From positions 130,948,190-131,012,189 of the forward strand of contig CM048553.1 in assembly GCA_026413225.1 (NCBI GenBank): 64,000 bases of DNA, in the 5' to 3' direction. The stretch comes from Otis tarda. Lineage: Eukaryota; Chordata; Aves; Otidiformes; Otididae. The position numbers were made by a program, and so were the translations under genes. Below are positions 34,400-47,834 of the stretch, one piece after another. Numbering within the stretch: the first letter of the stretch is position 1; the number at the start of each line of letters is the position of its first letter. A model generated the notes under the pieces. It saw nothing but the letters and a program-made list of their open reading frames with translations. It did no database searches and was not told the origin of the DNA.

Positions 34400-37300
34400 G
34401 CATAATAAAAGAGAAAAAAGAAAAAGAAAGCCTTTGCAATGATATTAAAATGAATTATTTCAGCTTCATGTTCCTGTGGCATTTGATTTAAGCAACTGGA
34501 TGGTGAGAAAGTGGCTAAGGAACAAAGTGCTGATACATGGGCCAGACCTCCTGGTGTGAAGGCTAATTGCCTTCCAGTTTGGAGGGGAGGGAGGAAATGC
34601 ACAGGAAGAGGAACTCTTACCTAAGCCCTCTCATCCTGGGGCTGCTGTGTGCAGGGTCAGCCCTCAGGCACAGGTTAGAGCAGCCCTGAGGCTACCTTGC
34701 TAAGTAGACAGATCCCCCTGCAAGTGCAAGATTGCTCCCAAAAGAATGTTATTGACTCTTGTGTTCAGTTTGGTTTTAAATGATTCATGTACTAATTGAG
34801 CTTCTACTACTTACTAGCTGAAATACCATATGACCTCCCTGTTAGGGAACACAGTCTTGTTTCAGTGTCCTGACAGTTGTCACTGTGTAATTGACCACGA
34901 CCACCAAAAAATAAACAAGCAGCTGCAGAATGAATTCTGCTGATTGAATTTGCTATGTGAGAGTGATCAGGTAAACATAGAGCTGCAGTTGATTTCTTTT
35001 TCAAGCAACAATACTATGAAATGCTTTAGGGCACCAATGAAAACAGGCAGAAACCAGAACCTAGGACAAACTGGGAACAATAGTCCTTGGTGAATTAGTT
35101 GTTCAAATGCCCTAGCTGATGGTAGTAATAGAAAAAATAGTGGACAACAGTATATGGTCTTCTTCATAATTATTCAATAAACCCCAGAATACTTGAAAGA
35201 TGAGGTAACAATGATTTAAGAGGTTCTTACCAGAATCACTCTGACAAATGTTCAGTTGGCTGTTGGGCGTGTGTTTCTAGTAGGTATATACTGACTGAAA
35301 GAATGCCTTCTTTCCTTCCATTTGTTATTTTCTGTAGTAGTTAATGCACCTTAAAAGACTTCCTTGTATTTGGGCACTGCATCTTTACAAGCATTCATCT
35401 GTGCAACAAAATATTTGGCTCAGATCCTTTTCTTTCCAGTACTTATTTACATTTTCCTTGAGGACAGGTTTGCTTTCATGCCCCAAATGGTGACAAAGTG
35501 TGGTACAACTAAACTAGCCTTCTGTAAAACCACGGATTGCAGAGAGATGTCTGCAGTGGCATCCAGTGACTTTCCAGAAAAAAACTAAGGGGACTCTTGT
35601 TGAAGTAACTAGACAGAAGGCCTCAAAGGACTAACTAGAAATGCATTTCTGTAGTAGCCTGGCATCTTCCCCTGCTTTTTCCTCAGAAAGTAAGGTCAAT
35701 TTTTAGGCCTGAAGAAAGGACTAATTGGATATGTGAAACCCTTTTCAAGACCTGACTTGAAGCTTCATGGACACTGAACAATTCTGTGCCTAGCTTTGAG
35801 TTGGATGAGGATTTTGTTTTGGTCTGTTTTGGTTTTTTAGTTCCTTTATTTACTACACAAATAGTAGTCGGGGCAGCTGATATGACTTATATAAGGCAAA
35901 ATTCTCCATGAAAAAACTGAAAGAGCAAGTGCCCAGTGGAAGCAGAGCATCGTGTGATTCTGTCACTTGTGTCCATACAAATGCACCATGAGAGGGAGTT
36001 ATCTAGAGCCAATTTTTCTCCAGGGCTGGTACACTGATAAACCAATACCACCTCAATAGCAATAACTGACTTACTCTAATTTCCTAAGCCTTACAAGCTT
36101 GGCCAACTTCTTTATGCCTGGGGAACATTTTTATTTCCACCCTGACCTTCCAGGGCCGCTGCAATAGAGCTAGATGTGTGTGATACTGTATTTGGCCTCA
36201 TGCATTCTGCCAGCTTCAATGCCTGCTTCAGTGTGAGCCTCTGGGTTTCAATGTGAGGCTGTGCTCTAGATCTTGGCCCTCTCTCTCCCAACAGAAAAGT
36301 CCATCTGACCCTCCAGGGTTCATGGGAGCTGGGGAACAGCATAGGCCACAAATCACTCATGCCTCCTCTAGAGGAGAGATTAGGACATCATCTGGCCATA
36401 AATGCTAAAAAAACCTGCACAATTCTGGTCTGTATGTGTTGCTTGGAGAAGTGATCAAGGCAAAATAAGAATTACACAAACTGAAAGATAGACACATTGA
36501 GGTCAATCAGCTTAACATACTGACATGCAGATACTTGAGCTATAATCAAGAGAATCTGTTGTTCTTTGTTTGTCAGTCTTGCACAACTGACAAAGAGACA
36601 ATATATGTCTTTCTCCTGAATAAACTGTATAAAATTATAATGAGAGTTACAGGTATATTAATCTTAACAGGCACAGTGAAGAAAAAAAAAAGAATTGCAG
36701 ATATTAAATGCACAATTTTGAGCCAGTTTGATGGTCCCTTCATTTTATTAAAACTCACATCACTTTCGTAAAGAAAATCACATCTTGAAGAACTGACTCA
36801 GTAGAATACCTACCTAATTTTGTGTTTCAAAAAGATTTAAACCTGGGATTAAGTGATCTGAGAATCAGAGGTTTATATACTAGAGTTCTCCTGACCATAC
36901 TAACAAAATACTAGAAAAGGAAAGCAGACATATATTTGGTCTTCCAAAATGCCTTTTTAGTCTATTAGGTAACTCAAAAGTTATAAGGGTGGAGGTAGTA
37001 AACAGTCTTTCTCTCAGCAAGAGACAAAAAAGAGAAATAGGAATGAACAAGTGAATTTCAACACAGTTGAAAGGTCAAGTAAGAAAACACTGCTCATGAT
37101 TCTTTGTGATGTGCAAATAGGAGCAGAGGAGAGGAAGAAAACTGTAATTATTAGCTTTGGAACCTATGGTAGTAAAACTAGAAAAAGTTTCCCTTGAGGA
37201 AAAAGAGGAACTGTCCATGAGAGCAGGATATTTTTTCTGTAAACATATTTGCTTCCAATCTCACCTCCATGTGATGGCCACTTTTTCATCTCTAGGACTC

Positions 37301-38270
37301 AGTATGCTCCTTAGTTGTCTGCCTTGCTGGCCAGCAGTTATGAGGGTTCCCGTAGCTGGGGTGAGGGCAGCTCTGTGGCAGTGCAGTGGCCAAGGAGCGT
37401 CAAACGAATCTGGAACCCAGCACCCAGAGGAGCCCTAATGTAAGGAACAGTCTTTCCTACTTGAAACTTTGTTTAATATATTCCTAAAAATTGCACGCAA
37501 TTGCAGCAATTAGGGAAGTCCAGGAGCTGCAGGATACATACAGTCCCTGCTTCCAGTCCTACAGTGTTTTGTCTCTGACTTTACTCATTAGCTCAGTGTC
37601 ACCTTTGACAGTCCCTATTATTCATAGTATCTTTCTGATCAAGATAAAATGGAGATTTTAAAATTTGCTGCTTTTGATCTTTGACTTATTAATGAAAAGA
37701 CATCAGATGGATATTAATAACCTAATTTTTTAGGTTACAACCCAAATGTTTCATAAGAACTCCACAGGCCAAAGATTTGTATAGGAGATGAATAAGAAAT
37801 CGCAATGCCATATTTCTAACACATAACTCTCATACACATCAGCACACAAAATAATGAACAGCTCCAATTCATTTTAGTGGAACAGAAGCAATCTAAAAGA
37901 GAAGTAAAAACAACTTGATATTACTAGAAAGAATTGAACTCTGATGTGTATGGATGTTCAGACCCTTCAGAATTATATTTTTGATAGAAAATATTCTGTT
38001 GCAACATTTTTAGATTCTTATTTATTTTAAATATGTATATTTATGAGTTTATTTAAATAAAATATGCATGTTATGATGCATAAACATTTGAATTATATTT
38101 GTATATACTTTTATATTACATTGATCAACTGTCATATGTACATAAAGACTGGCCCAATGTTTTAGGAATTCTTAGCAGATTCAGCTTCTTTGTTCTCTGT
38201 CAGTCATACAATGAACTTTGAATTATCTAACTGTTTCAGCAGCTTTAGAACTTCATGGACCAGTATCATT
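34400..38270. other. Intergenic sequence, no gene recognised
   Basis: AT-rich DNA with no supported gene, RNA or recent transposon. Short frames here are scattered on both strands without domains. Confidence 0.65.
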
Positions 38271-38274
38271 TTAC

Positions 38275-38527
38275 ATCTTGTGTATAGATTTAGATTAGAC
38301 ATAAGGAAGAAATTCTTTACTGTGAGGGTGGTGAGACATTGGAACAGGTTGCCCAAGAGAAGCTGTGGATGCCCTATTGCTAGAAGTTTTCAGGGCCAGG
38401 TTGGTTAGGGCTTTGAACAACCTGGTCTAGTGGAAGGTGTCCCTGCCCATGGTAGGTGGGGGGTTGGACTAAATGATCTTTAAGGTCCCTTCCAACCCAA
38501 ACCATTTAATGGTTCTATGATTCTATA
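38275..38527 (+). mobile_element. CR1 LINE 3' fragment
   Basis: AGATTTAGATTAGACATAAG, then GAAATTCTTTACTGTGAGGG, GGAACAGGTTGCCCAAGAG, TGTCCCTGCCCATGG and the tail GGTTCTATGATTCTAT form a textbook CR1 3' end. It is 5'-truncated and moderately diverged, and its tail (TTCCAACCCAAACCAT) marks a third subfamily in this window. Confidence 0.92.
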
Positions 38528-41500
38528 CCCAAACTTAGATATCTAGAACAAGATAAATGTGCCTTCTTTCTTTCAAGGAAAGGCCAGTTTGCTATACCAT
38601 CTGAAGACACCATTTTTTTTTTCCATCGTAATAATCAAAGTTTAGCACATGATAAACTATCACCCTAATTTACACACTGAATTAGACTCAAATTTGTAAG
38701 GATGATCCTAAAGGAACTCAGGAGGTAATACACAGGAAGCTATTTCTGGCCTAGTCATTTTGCAATAAGAGATCTTCCCTTTCTATAACACTGCTTGTTG
38801 TAGACACAGATATAAAACAATACTCTTCGTATTCAGGGGGGTACACTAAAATGCAAAAAGTCCTCTATTGCTTATTAGATCTTGCATACTATAAATACAA
38901 CAGTCACAGTAACTGTAAAGATCTAAATGACCCTATTACGCTTAACTTGCGCACCTGAATAAGAAATAGATATGAAGTGTATTAAAATGATATCCACAAA
39001 GCTTACTGAGTATTGCTTTGTTGTATCATTGAACTTCATGGACAGTTTCCACAACTTAGGCTTTAGGGAGAAATCTGAGCATTTAAGGCACAAAGACAAA
39101 GGGGAAGATTTCACATCTCAAGGAAGAAAAATTTGATAGAGGAATAGAGTAAAAATGTAGCAAGATTCAAAAATGACCTTAAGAAAAAGTGCCATAAAAT
39201 AAACTTATTGATTATAAAAATGTAAAATCCCAAACAAAACCAGTTCCTATAGATTTTTGTCAGAACTAAATTCCTAGAGATATCCTCAGGGTTGAGGGTG
39301 GGTTTTTTTTGGTGATTTGTTTGGTATTTTATTTATCCTCTGAGATACTTAGGCACTGGTACTTCTTGTATCAGTCCTGTCCATCTCAATGAAAGCAGCA
39401 GGGCCTGAGAAGGTCTGAAAAACAAAAGCCATCTGATTCCAAGAGGTAAATGTACAAGTAGAATATGCCCTGCCAGGAAACTGGTGATTTTATAATAAAA
39501 TGAAATATTAATACAATTATATAACATATCACATTCAAACACTGAAATGAATGATGCTTGAACAACAGATTTATAAAAGTTTATGCTTTAGGAAATCAAT
39601 CTCAGTTCTGTGATAAGCCAGTATTTATTATAATAGATGTGGCACAGGTTTACTTAGTCAAACAAGTACTGCTGATATAAAACAGGTCTAACATGCTTTA
39701 CAGAATATCTGTCTTGGCAGATATTGTAGACTCCAAGATTCCCAGAATCTTTGGGAAGTACCACAGTGTGAACCAAGAATTATCCACTTAAAGTATCAGA
39801 ATCTAGTCTAAATGAAGAAGGTTTTAATACAGTGTTTCTTCTTCTAGTGTTGGAACTTAGCCCATGAACAACCATTAAGTCATTCTGCTACTGTATAAAT
39901 CCTTTGAAAAATAGTATTTTTTTTCTATGAAAGCAGGATGTGCACAAGATCACAATGTCCTGGACATAAGCTACAGGGAATCTCTTTAGGCTATTTCACC
40001 ATTTACTTCTCAAAACAAGCATGTAACACTGGAAGAAGAGTACATGAAGCAGCCTTGCAGCTCATCAGTGCTACCTCTAGACTAACAGGAAGGGATGAAG
40101 TTTTATTTCAATGAGGCTTCAAGACAACAATCAAGGCTATGCAGAGAACCGTCTGTTGCAGTGATCCAGTCTATCAAGAAAAAATTTCTCTGATTCTTGC
40201 ATGCCCATTTTATATTTTCTTTCACTTTGCCCAATCCCAATATTATGAGTGGGAGAAGCAATTTAGGAATGGGCAAGGAAGTATGGAACTTTTTTTTTTA
40301 AGTCTGAAATTTCCTCTGAAACTGGACTCCATTGCTTGTCATCAAATTTCCCGACATCAGGCTGCTGCTTTTTATGTGTAATAGATATTAATAATCTCTG
40401 TGCAGTTCTTCCTCCAAAACTAGCACTCCTAACCTCTAAAACAATCTACCCAGCTCCTAAAACTCAGGGCCTGCTTTTGGTATTCACATCAGAAAGCCAC
40501 TGATATACAACTGGCTTAATTGGAATACTTTTGGATAGGCTCAGTAAAAGAGAAAAACTGAAAGGATATGTTAACCTTACTTGCAAAGGCAGTCACAGTC
40601 ACACAGACAGGGCTATTGTGTGGTCCAAATTTTGTGCTATACTTCTGTGCATTAAAAATGCTTTCTAGCAGTCTTGGGTACTTTTCATGAATAGTTGCTG
40701 GGTTTATTCTTTTCTTTTCTAAAAAAAATTCTCCATTTTTATATTATTTAAATAAAAGCAGCAGGAGAAATGTTTTCTGCTGTCCTAATTCTGGGTAACT
40801 TTTCTCACAGTTTGGATAAATATACTTATATTTGAGTGTGTTTAGTATTTTTCCATTAATTAATACTTTTACTTGGGCTCTTCTGTCTGTAAAATGTGAT
40901 TAATTTTAAATTAAAGAATGACCCAAACAGCGCTTGGGACTAAACTGAAATATTTTATAAAATATGTATATTGATTTTAACCAAATGTAAGCTTTTCAGA
41001 TAAAAAGACTCTTTGATCCATATTCAGTACACCAAAAACTAACTTTCCTGACTTTGATCATACAAAGACATAGAGAAGATCTTGTCAGAGATGAAATATA
41101 GAAGTGAAAAGAAGTGAAAAATGAATGAAGTGACATAACATTGGTTGAGCTTTGTTGTCCTTGCTGTACTATACTAGAACAAGCACTTCTTGCTAATATG
41201 ATGGAACAGCTCAACAATTTTCAGGCACAAAGACTACTTGAGGGAAAATTCAATAAGTAAGTTAAGAATACCAAACCGTAATCAGGCCTTGGGGAAGAAG
41301 CAGTATTGAAACACAACTTTTTTTTGACAGTTTTGAGTGTAGCTCTGGTGGTCTGTTTCAAAAACTGTCAAAATGATGATAAGTGGTCTTAGGAGTCTAG
41401 TTTGATTCTTAAACCAAATAATCTGGCTGCCTTCTTGATATTAGCAATTTAAAAAGTCTGCTTTTTGAAAGAGAAGAGATGTGAAAATAGAAAAATGACT

Positions 41501-43320
41501 ATGCTGAATGTAGATTAATTACTTCTCATGACATCCTCATTGAAATCAATAGGATTGACTAATTAAGACATCTAAGCTGAAATCAATAGGATCTGACAGC
41601 TAACACCACCCTGTAGCAATAAGCCAGCATAAACAATTTTGCATCTATACTGATGTGAAAATTAGCCAATCCTCTATCTATCGCTATTCAGTAATTAACA
41701 TTTTCCCTAGCAACAAAGCTATCCCATACTTATCATACTCCTCAACTTCCAAAATAAAAGCTAATGAAACTGATACACCTTCTGTCATGTAGTGCACATT
41801 TGCAGTTTGTTGCAAAAGAGCTTTGATAGGCCTAATATTTGCATTCTCTTTCCTAAGATGCCAGTGGTCTATAACAGGCAATTAAAATACATGTCATGGT
41901 GAAGAGCATCTAAAGCAGACGTAGTAGTCCAGAATGGGGAAAAAAAAAAACCACAACCAACAACTGCTTTTTGGTTTATTCTTTCATTGATGAGGCTTTA
42001 ATGGGAAAGCCTATGGGGTATAGTTTCCTGCCTATTCTTCCACTGAGGGTTTGCTCTGCCTTCCTGCAAGTTTTCAGTATTCCTCCAGTGGATTTCTGGA
42101 GATCCATGCAAAGTCCGCTACATTACTCCTGAACCTATCCTCAGTGCAGAGTAGAACAGGTTCACAGAAATCTTGAGGTTTTCTTGAGTTGGAAAGGGGA
42201 GAAAGACAAGCAAAGAATCAAAATGCAACTTGCGCTGTCCAAAAAAACCAGGCAGCCTGAGGTTTGCTCTTCTGTAGTTAGATTCTGAAGTCTTGCTCGA
42301 GTTTTTGTTCCTTCTGAATTTCTAGGCAGAAGTAATAGTCAACAATGTTTTCCATCTTTAGTTTGCAGTGAGACTGTGACTCTTCTTCAAATCATGCTGA
42401 TGAGCATGGTAGCCTTCATTAAACCAAATATAAGACGTCTGACATTACACATAAGTGACCTCAGAAACAGATCAGGATATTCAAGGAGAGTAGAACACAT
42501 CAGAAATATCTTTTGAATTACACTGTTGTGTCTAGAACTTACTTAACATCTGTTCATTTCCTGATATTTATTTTCCCTTCCAATTGCTTTTGGGGTTTTG
42601 CACAGTTTATTTTGCTATTTAATTTATGGTCAAATGAGTATTATTAGTTTTAATATAGTTGTCTATTCTATAGACTAGAATCATATCTTCCAGCCACTAA
42701 AGGTCATAGTAAACAGTCACTTGAAGACATGTTGACTGCTCACTGTTAACCATATGTATGTTTTCTCGTTCTCTCAGCTACAGGCACATTTATCTGGAGA
42801 TAGAATATGAATTTAAGCATACCTGCAGGGGGCCTATGTACTTTGATTCATGAATTTTCAAGCTAAAGCTCAGAAATTTTAAAGAAAGCAAAGTAACAGC
42901 ATATCCTGTCCCAATTATAAAATTCAAACCAATACAAAATGTGTTAGAAATCACAATCTCTTATACAAAATTATCTCTTTGTAATTTCTGAGCGAAACTG
43001 CTTCCATAATTTCCTGTCCTCCAAAGGATTTTGCAGATGCCTGGATATTAGAAGAAAGAGGTTATATGATTAATATTGGAGAAGAAATGAAGTCCAGATG
43101 CCCTAAGCAAGCAGTAAATCTTAATACTGGACATATTCAAAATTCAGTGTAGGCACAACTTTCCTTCCAAGAAATTTCTTCATATCAGCATGCAATATTT
43201 GATTGAGAAGAATTAAGCATGAATTTAAATTTGAGGATGTGTAGACTGATTTATCTTGAACTGGGCTGGCAAGAACATCCTTGACAACAGGTGTTGTTCT
43301 TATTTATGCAATGCCTGCCC
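38528..43320. other. Intergenic sequence, no gene recognised
   Basis: AT-rich unique sequence. The phrase AAATCAATAGGAT occurs twice, near 41,544 and 41,579, and may be a trace of an old repeat. No coding or RNA gene is supported. Confidence 0.65.
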
Positions 43321-43324
43321 CAGC

Positions 43325-43368
43325 TTTGTTCAAGTCAATGGAGTTTTTTCTGTTGGATCAGGCCCCAG
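43325..43368. repeat. Ancient amniote repeat trace
   Basis: TTCAAGTCAATGGAGTTTTTT followed by TTGGATCAGGCCCC follows the remembered pattern of a very common old amniote repeat. Too short to classify. Confidence 0.35.
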
Positions 43369-43744
43369 AGAATTTAATCACCTCTGCTGATCTCATCTGC
43401 AGTAACATGGCTTGGAATGAGAGAAGACAGCATTCCAGTTGAAAGCTCCAGCTCACTTAGGAAACCATGAACCTGATTTAATGGCCTCTGAACTGCCCTT
43501 CTCTACAAGCATTACTACTAAACCAACCACTTCACTACGTTGTTCAATTACAGCATTTTCTTCAAAACTATGGCTACAAATGAAATCAAATAGAAAATGT
43601 GAAAAGATGGTAGAATACCAAAATTTTGAAGAGTCATGAGATGAATTGCATTGTGACCAATCACACTTCATGCCATAACATGCTCTCCATTTTTCCATTT
43701 TAATATGAGAAAGTCTCATGCATAGGCTATAGACTTAGGAGTGA

Positions 43745-43850
43745 TGGGTTCAGTTTCTCCGTTTTTACCCTTGTGTGTCTTTTGGCAAGTCTCTCGGCCC
43801 AGTTAGTTTTTAGGTTCCTCAAAGTGGGCTTTAAATTGTTTTGGGATACC
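43745..43850 (+). repeat. MIR-like SINE core remnant
   Basis: CTTTTGGCAAGTCTCTCGG, then CCCAGTTAGTTTTTAGGTTCC resembles the MIR core phrase about a slow fall from TTGGGCAAGTCACTT to CCTCAGTTTCC. Heavily diverged. Confidence 0.4.
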
Positions 43851-44289
43851 ATCCTGGATATCACTGTCTAAGGCTATGTAGGAGAATATGGACAGAACTG
43901 CGTAAGAGCTAACACTTCCCAAGAACAGGCACATTGCTTAGAATGAGACCTAATGAAGCACACATCTGAAATAGACGTTTCTTGAACAATATTTTTGACT
44001 TGTGCATCCAACACAAGAGTGGTTATGTGCTAAGATCACTTTCCTTGAGTGTGGGGAAAACTGGATTCAGATAGCTGTTCTGCTTTTTTCATGGCAGGGA
44101 GCTAACACAAGACCTTCCAGGTGATACATGAAAATTGCTGGATTAAAGACACACTGCCTTTTTCCTTGGTAAATAATTTATAAAGGACAGAGTAACTCCA
44201 ATAAGATAAACTTACACTTCAGTGGAAAGCCAAATATTTCATGATTAAAGTACTTGGATGGAATCCGGCCGAGCTATGCTGAAAATTCT

Positions 44290-44360
44290 TGGTCTATCTC
44301 CAGCAGAGCCAGAACTTGAATGCAGATCTCCTACCTCTGCATGAGTGCTTTAGGCTTCAG
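44290..44360 (-). repeat. tRNA-derived SINE head (MIR-like)
   Basis: The minus strand reads AAAGCACTCATGCAGAGGT, then GGAGATCTGCATTCAAGTTC and TGGCTCTGC. GCATTCAAGTTC is a B-box (GGTTCRANNC type). The match to the head of ancient amniote MIR-type SINEs is better than for the copy near 33.5 kb. Confidence 0.5.
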
Positions 44361-44511
44361 TTTACTCTATGCTCTTTCTATCATTTTCTTTGAAAAGGGC
44401 AAACCAGGTTTAGATTCATGAGTCTCACAAAGGGTTAATAACTGAGGATTCCATTAGGTGATGGTTTGAATTTTGCAATACTGCATCTAATCCTTTAGAT
44501 GGAGGCTAATC

Positions 44512-44605
44512 CTTTAAGTTTCTCCCTGTCTCTTTTTCCTTGTCCATAAAAATGGGATATTGGCGCTTCTTACATCCTATAAGTGTAATTATAAAATTGC
44601 AGGAA
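44512..44605 (+). repeat. MIR-like SINE core remnant
   Basis: CCTTGTCCATAAAAATGGGA, then TATTGGCGCTTCTTACATCC, parallels the MIR phrase CCATCTGTAAAATGGGGATAA, then GCACTTCCTACCTC. Old and diverged. Confidence 0.5.
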
Positions 44606-44609
44606 CAAG

Positions 44610-47600
44610 GTTAATGGAAACATTTTAGTTCTGTGCATGGATATCTAGTAACACAATAGTGCATGAATATAGTGAACTACTGATTCACAAAGGCTAAAAT
44701 GAGAAACTAATTAAGAAGAAACACCTCTGGGATACAAACTCCACTATGCATTTCCTTCCTAGGAGTTCCAGGTGTTCAGCATAAGATGAGCCATAACAGA
44801 GGTACTACAGAAAAGCCATTTTCATATTTGATGGGGGAAAGGATTTCTGTAACAATTAAGCCCATAACATGTGAGTTTTGTAATGATAAGGCTATTGCTA
44901 ATATTTTCTTCCATCTCTGTGATATCAAAGGAGGAGCTTCATCCTTTAAATATAGTATAAATACTATAAATAAGGTTAAAAATATTTTTTACATCAGCAT
45001 TTTCATAAAGTATTTTCATCAGTTCAGTTAAATAAGAGTCTATAAGCAAAGTATTACATAGATTAAATAGCAAGGTGCAAGTGCACTGGTTTAAGCCTGC
45101 AGAGCTCTGTGATACTTCTCAGGAGAATACCTTCCATTTTAAGTGTATTATATTCATTATTCCTTTCCTCCCCCTCCTTTCTTCTTACATTTTAATTCAT
45201 TTTGCGGCTTCCTCTTCATCACATGGGCTTTTATTTTCAAAACAAGCCATTTGTGCAGTATCTTTTAAAATGCCTTTGGAAAAGTTAAATATATAATGCA
45301 GCTACATTCCCTTTATCTGTCGTGCTAGCAATATCTTCAAAAAGTCTAGTGTATTTGTAAAGCAAGAGCAGCTCTCCTAGCATTCTTACTGCATCTTGTT
45401 AACTAATCCCCTTGTCACCACCTCACTTTCACTTTCTTCTGTCACAAATTAATCCATCAACAATCTTGTAATTCGAATGATCTGGTTTCCTTCTTTTTCC
45501 GTGAAGTGACATTAACTCGTATTTGAGTTGTAAGAAGGCTGCATAGTTCTCACTGAACAAAATATAATCAAATCTTACTTCTTTTAAATGCTATTCAAGG
45601 GCTTTGCTAGTTACCATGCAAATGCTGTCAAGGATATTTAAGAACCTAGACAGAGGTAAAATGCAGATTGGTTAAGGTGTGGGACCCAGACATAGCTGGA
45701 GCCAGTGTAAAGCTTCCCTTTGACTTTACTGTCATTACATTAACATATCCTCCTTTGCTGGGAGAGAGCAACTTGATTGTTCTGTATCTTGGGGAGGTGA
45801 AAGTAGAGCTCCTTGACCATTCTATTAAACTGTGGAGAAAGAAACAAGGCTGATACTGTCTCATAAAAACCCATCAGAAATAAAGCCTCCCCAACACAAC
45901 AGAACTCAACATGTATTGGTGAGGAAAATAATACATGAGGGATAGTAGAGTCACCTGTAATTAGACTTTCAGGTTTTCTGTTCTTCTACAAACTGGAATG
46001 TTTGGCAGAAGCAGTTCAAGTACAAATTAAAGCCATAGGCTGATGCTACTGACGTGTTTCAAATAGGAAATAAAGAAGTGTGGAAGCAATAATGCGAGAA
46101 AGTATAGTTTTAACAAGCAATCCCATTTTCTAGCTGACTAGAGCCACTTGACCTTAGTCCTTGCTTTTTACAGTGTGTCCAAAATAAACAGAAGTTTTGT
46201 ACAATGCACACCTTGCTAGAGTCTCTTGCAGACAGAGATAGGGGACTGGTTCCCTACTTCCTTTAGCTGTTTATACCAGTGCAAAATAATTATAAATAGT
46301 TTCCAACTCAACTTGATAGCACTTTATATTCCTCTTGCTTTTTATGATGAAGCACATTTGACAATAGGAGTTAAAAGACAACTGAAAACAAAGCCATAGG
46401 AATTAGCCCAAAACAAATTTAATACCTTTTCTTTGACTGACCTACACAAAATTTCCAAACAACATTTAAAACCTTTTGTTTCTTTGACCTTTTTAATCTC
46501 TTCAAGATTTTTGAAATTGGGAACTCCAAAGTCACTAGTTTCACGTAAAAATTACATCTTAAAACTTTCTGGAAGATCTTAACTACAGGAGATTTACAGT
46601 AAGGAAAAAATTAGTATCGTCATCTCACATGAGACTGGTGAATCTCATTCAGTATAGCATCCTTTATCATCTTTTATAAGGTAAATTCATTAGTGTGAAC
46701 ATTTTATCATTGTAGGCTTTTTAAAAATGCACCTCCCTCCCCAATATGACTAATATACAATTTTAAAAGGCTATCAAGTAACTTTTTTTTTTTTTTTAAT
46801 ATGAGACTAATCCTTACTTAGGCTAAAATTCAGCTTTTATTTTATTGAGTTCAGACAGAACTATTCTGTTTCTGAATCTCTAGATTTACAGGACTTTTAT
46901 TTTTTCCTGTTTATGTGTCTTTTTGCTACCATTTGGAAATAGCTGGAAAACTTTTACAGCCTAAACATTTTCATTTTAGGAAGAACATACACTCAGGTAA
47001 TTTCAGTAGACAAAATATGTGTGTCAGGAAGTTATGAAGGTCTGCATTTGATATGAAGAACATGAAAAGGGTTGAAACTGATGCTGTATTATAATGGAGT
47101 CTGTACCAACAGTCTCCCGTGCTGAGAAGGAAGACTCAAGTTTTATACATCTGATTCATACAATGCCAGGAAAGACACCCTCTTGAAGACAGAGACGTGT
47201 TACCGTCATGTAGTTCAACGTAGGAGATGCATAGGAATTTCTCTAGGAGAAAAGAACAGTGTCTGGAGCTAGGAGTTAAAAGATACAGAGCTAAGTCATG
47301 TTTCCAGACAGAACTCTCACATTTTCATTCTTTGGCAGTAGAGACCACACCACATGAGAGCCTGTGTTACAGGACACAGCTAACAGTGGGGTCAAATGGC
47401 AGGAAAGGGTGAGGACACTCAGCTGTAGATAGGGATTGCGTAAAACCTCACAACTTGTGAAGAGCATCCCTTCACCCACCGGAACAAATGGGTGCCGTGC
47501 CTCCTCGCCTGGGAAGGGCTGTGGCATGCTTCTTTCTGCCCTGTGGCAGAAAACCCTCCTACGAGCTTCACATTTGGTGACAGGGACTTGGCTGGTCACT

Positions 47601-47685
47601 AGAGAGGGCTTGAAAATAGTCCACTGTTAAGGAGGCTGCGGCAGCAGTTTTCCTCCCTGCCACTGAGTCCCCAGGGGACCATGTG
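44610..47685. other. Intergenic sequence, no gene recognised
   Basis: AT-rich sequence with a T-run at about 46,783-46,798. No supported coding or RNA gene. Confidence 0.65.
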
Positions 47686-47689
47686 CAAA

Positions 47690-47830
47690 TTCTGCCTTCT
47701 GTACACCTCAGTTTCCCCACTTGCAAACCAAGAACATCTAATCCGTGTCATTTCCACAGCCCTTGGAGATCTCTGAATATAAGCAACAGTTGAGTGCAGA
47801 TGTCTACTAAATATTAGCGCTGTTAGAAGC
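47690..47830 (+). repeat. MIR-like SINE
   Basis: ACACCTCAGTTTCCCCACTT, then GCAAACC, then CAGCCCTTGGAGATCTCTGA and ATATTAGCGCT. The first phrase is close to the highly conserved MIR/CORE text GCCTCAGTTTCCCCATCTG. This is the best preserved MIR-like copy in the window. Confidence 0.6.
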
Positions 47831-47834
47831 AGGT

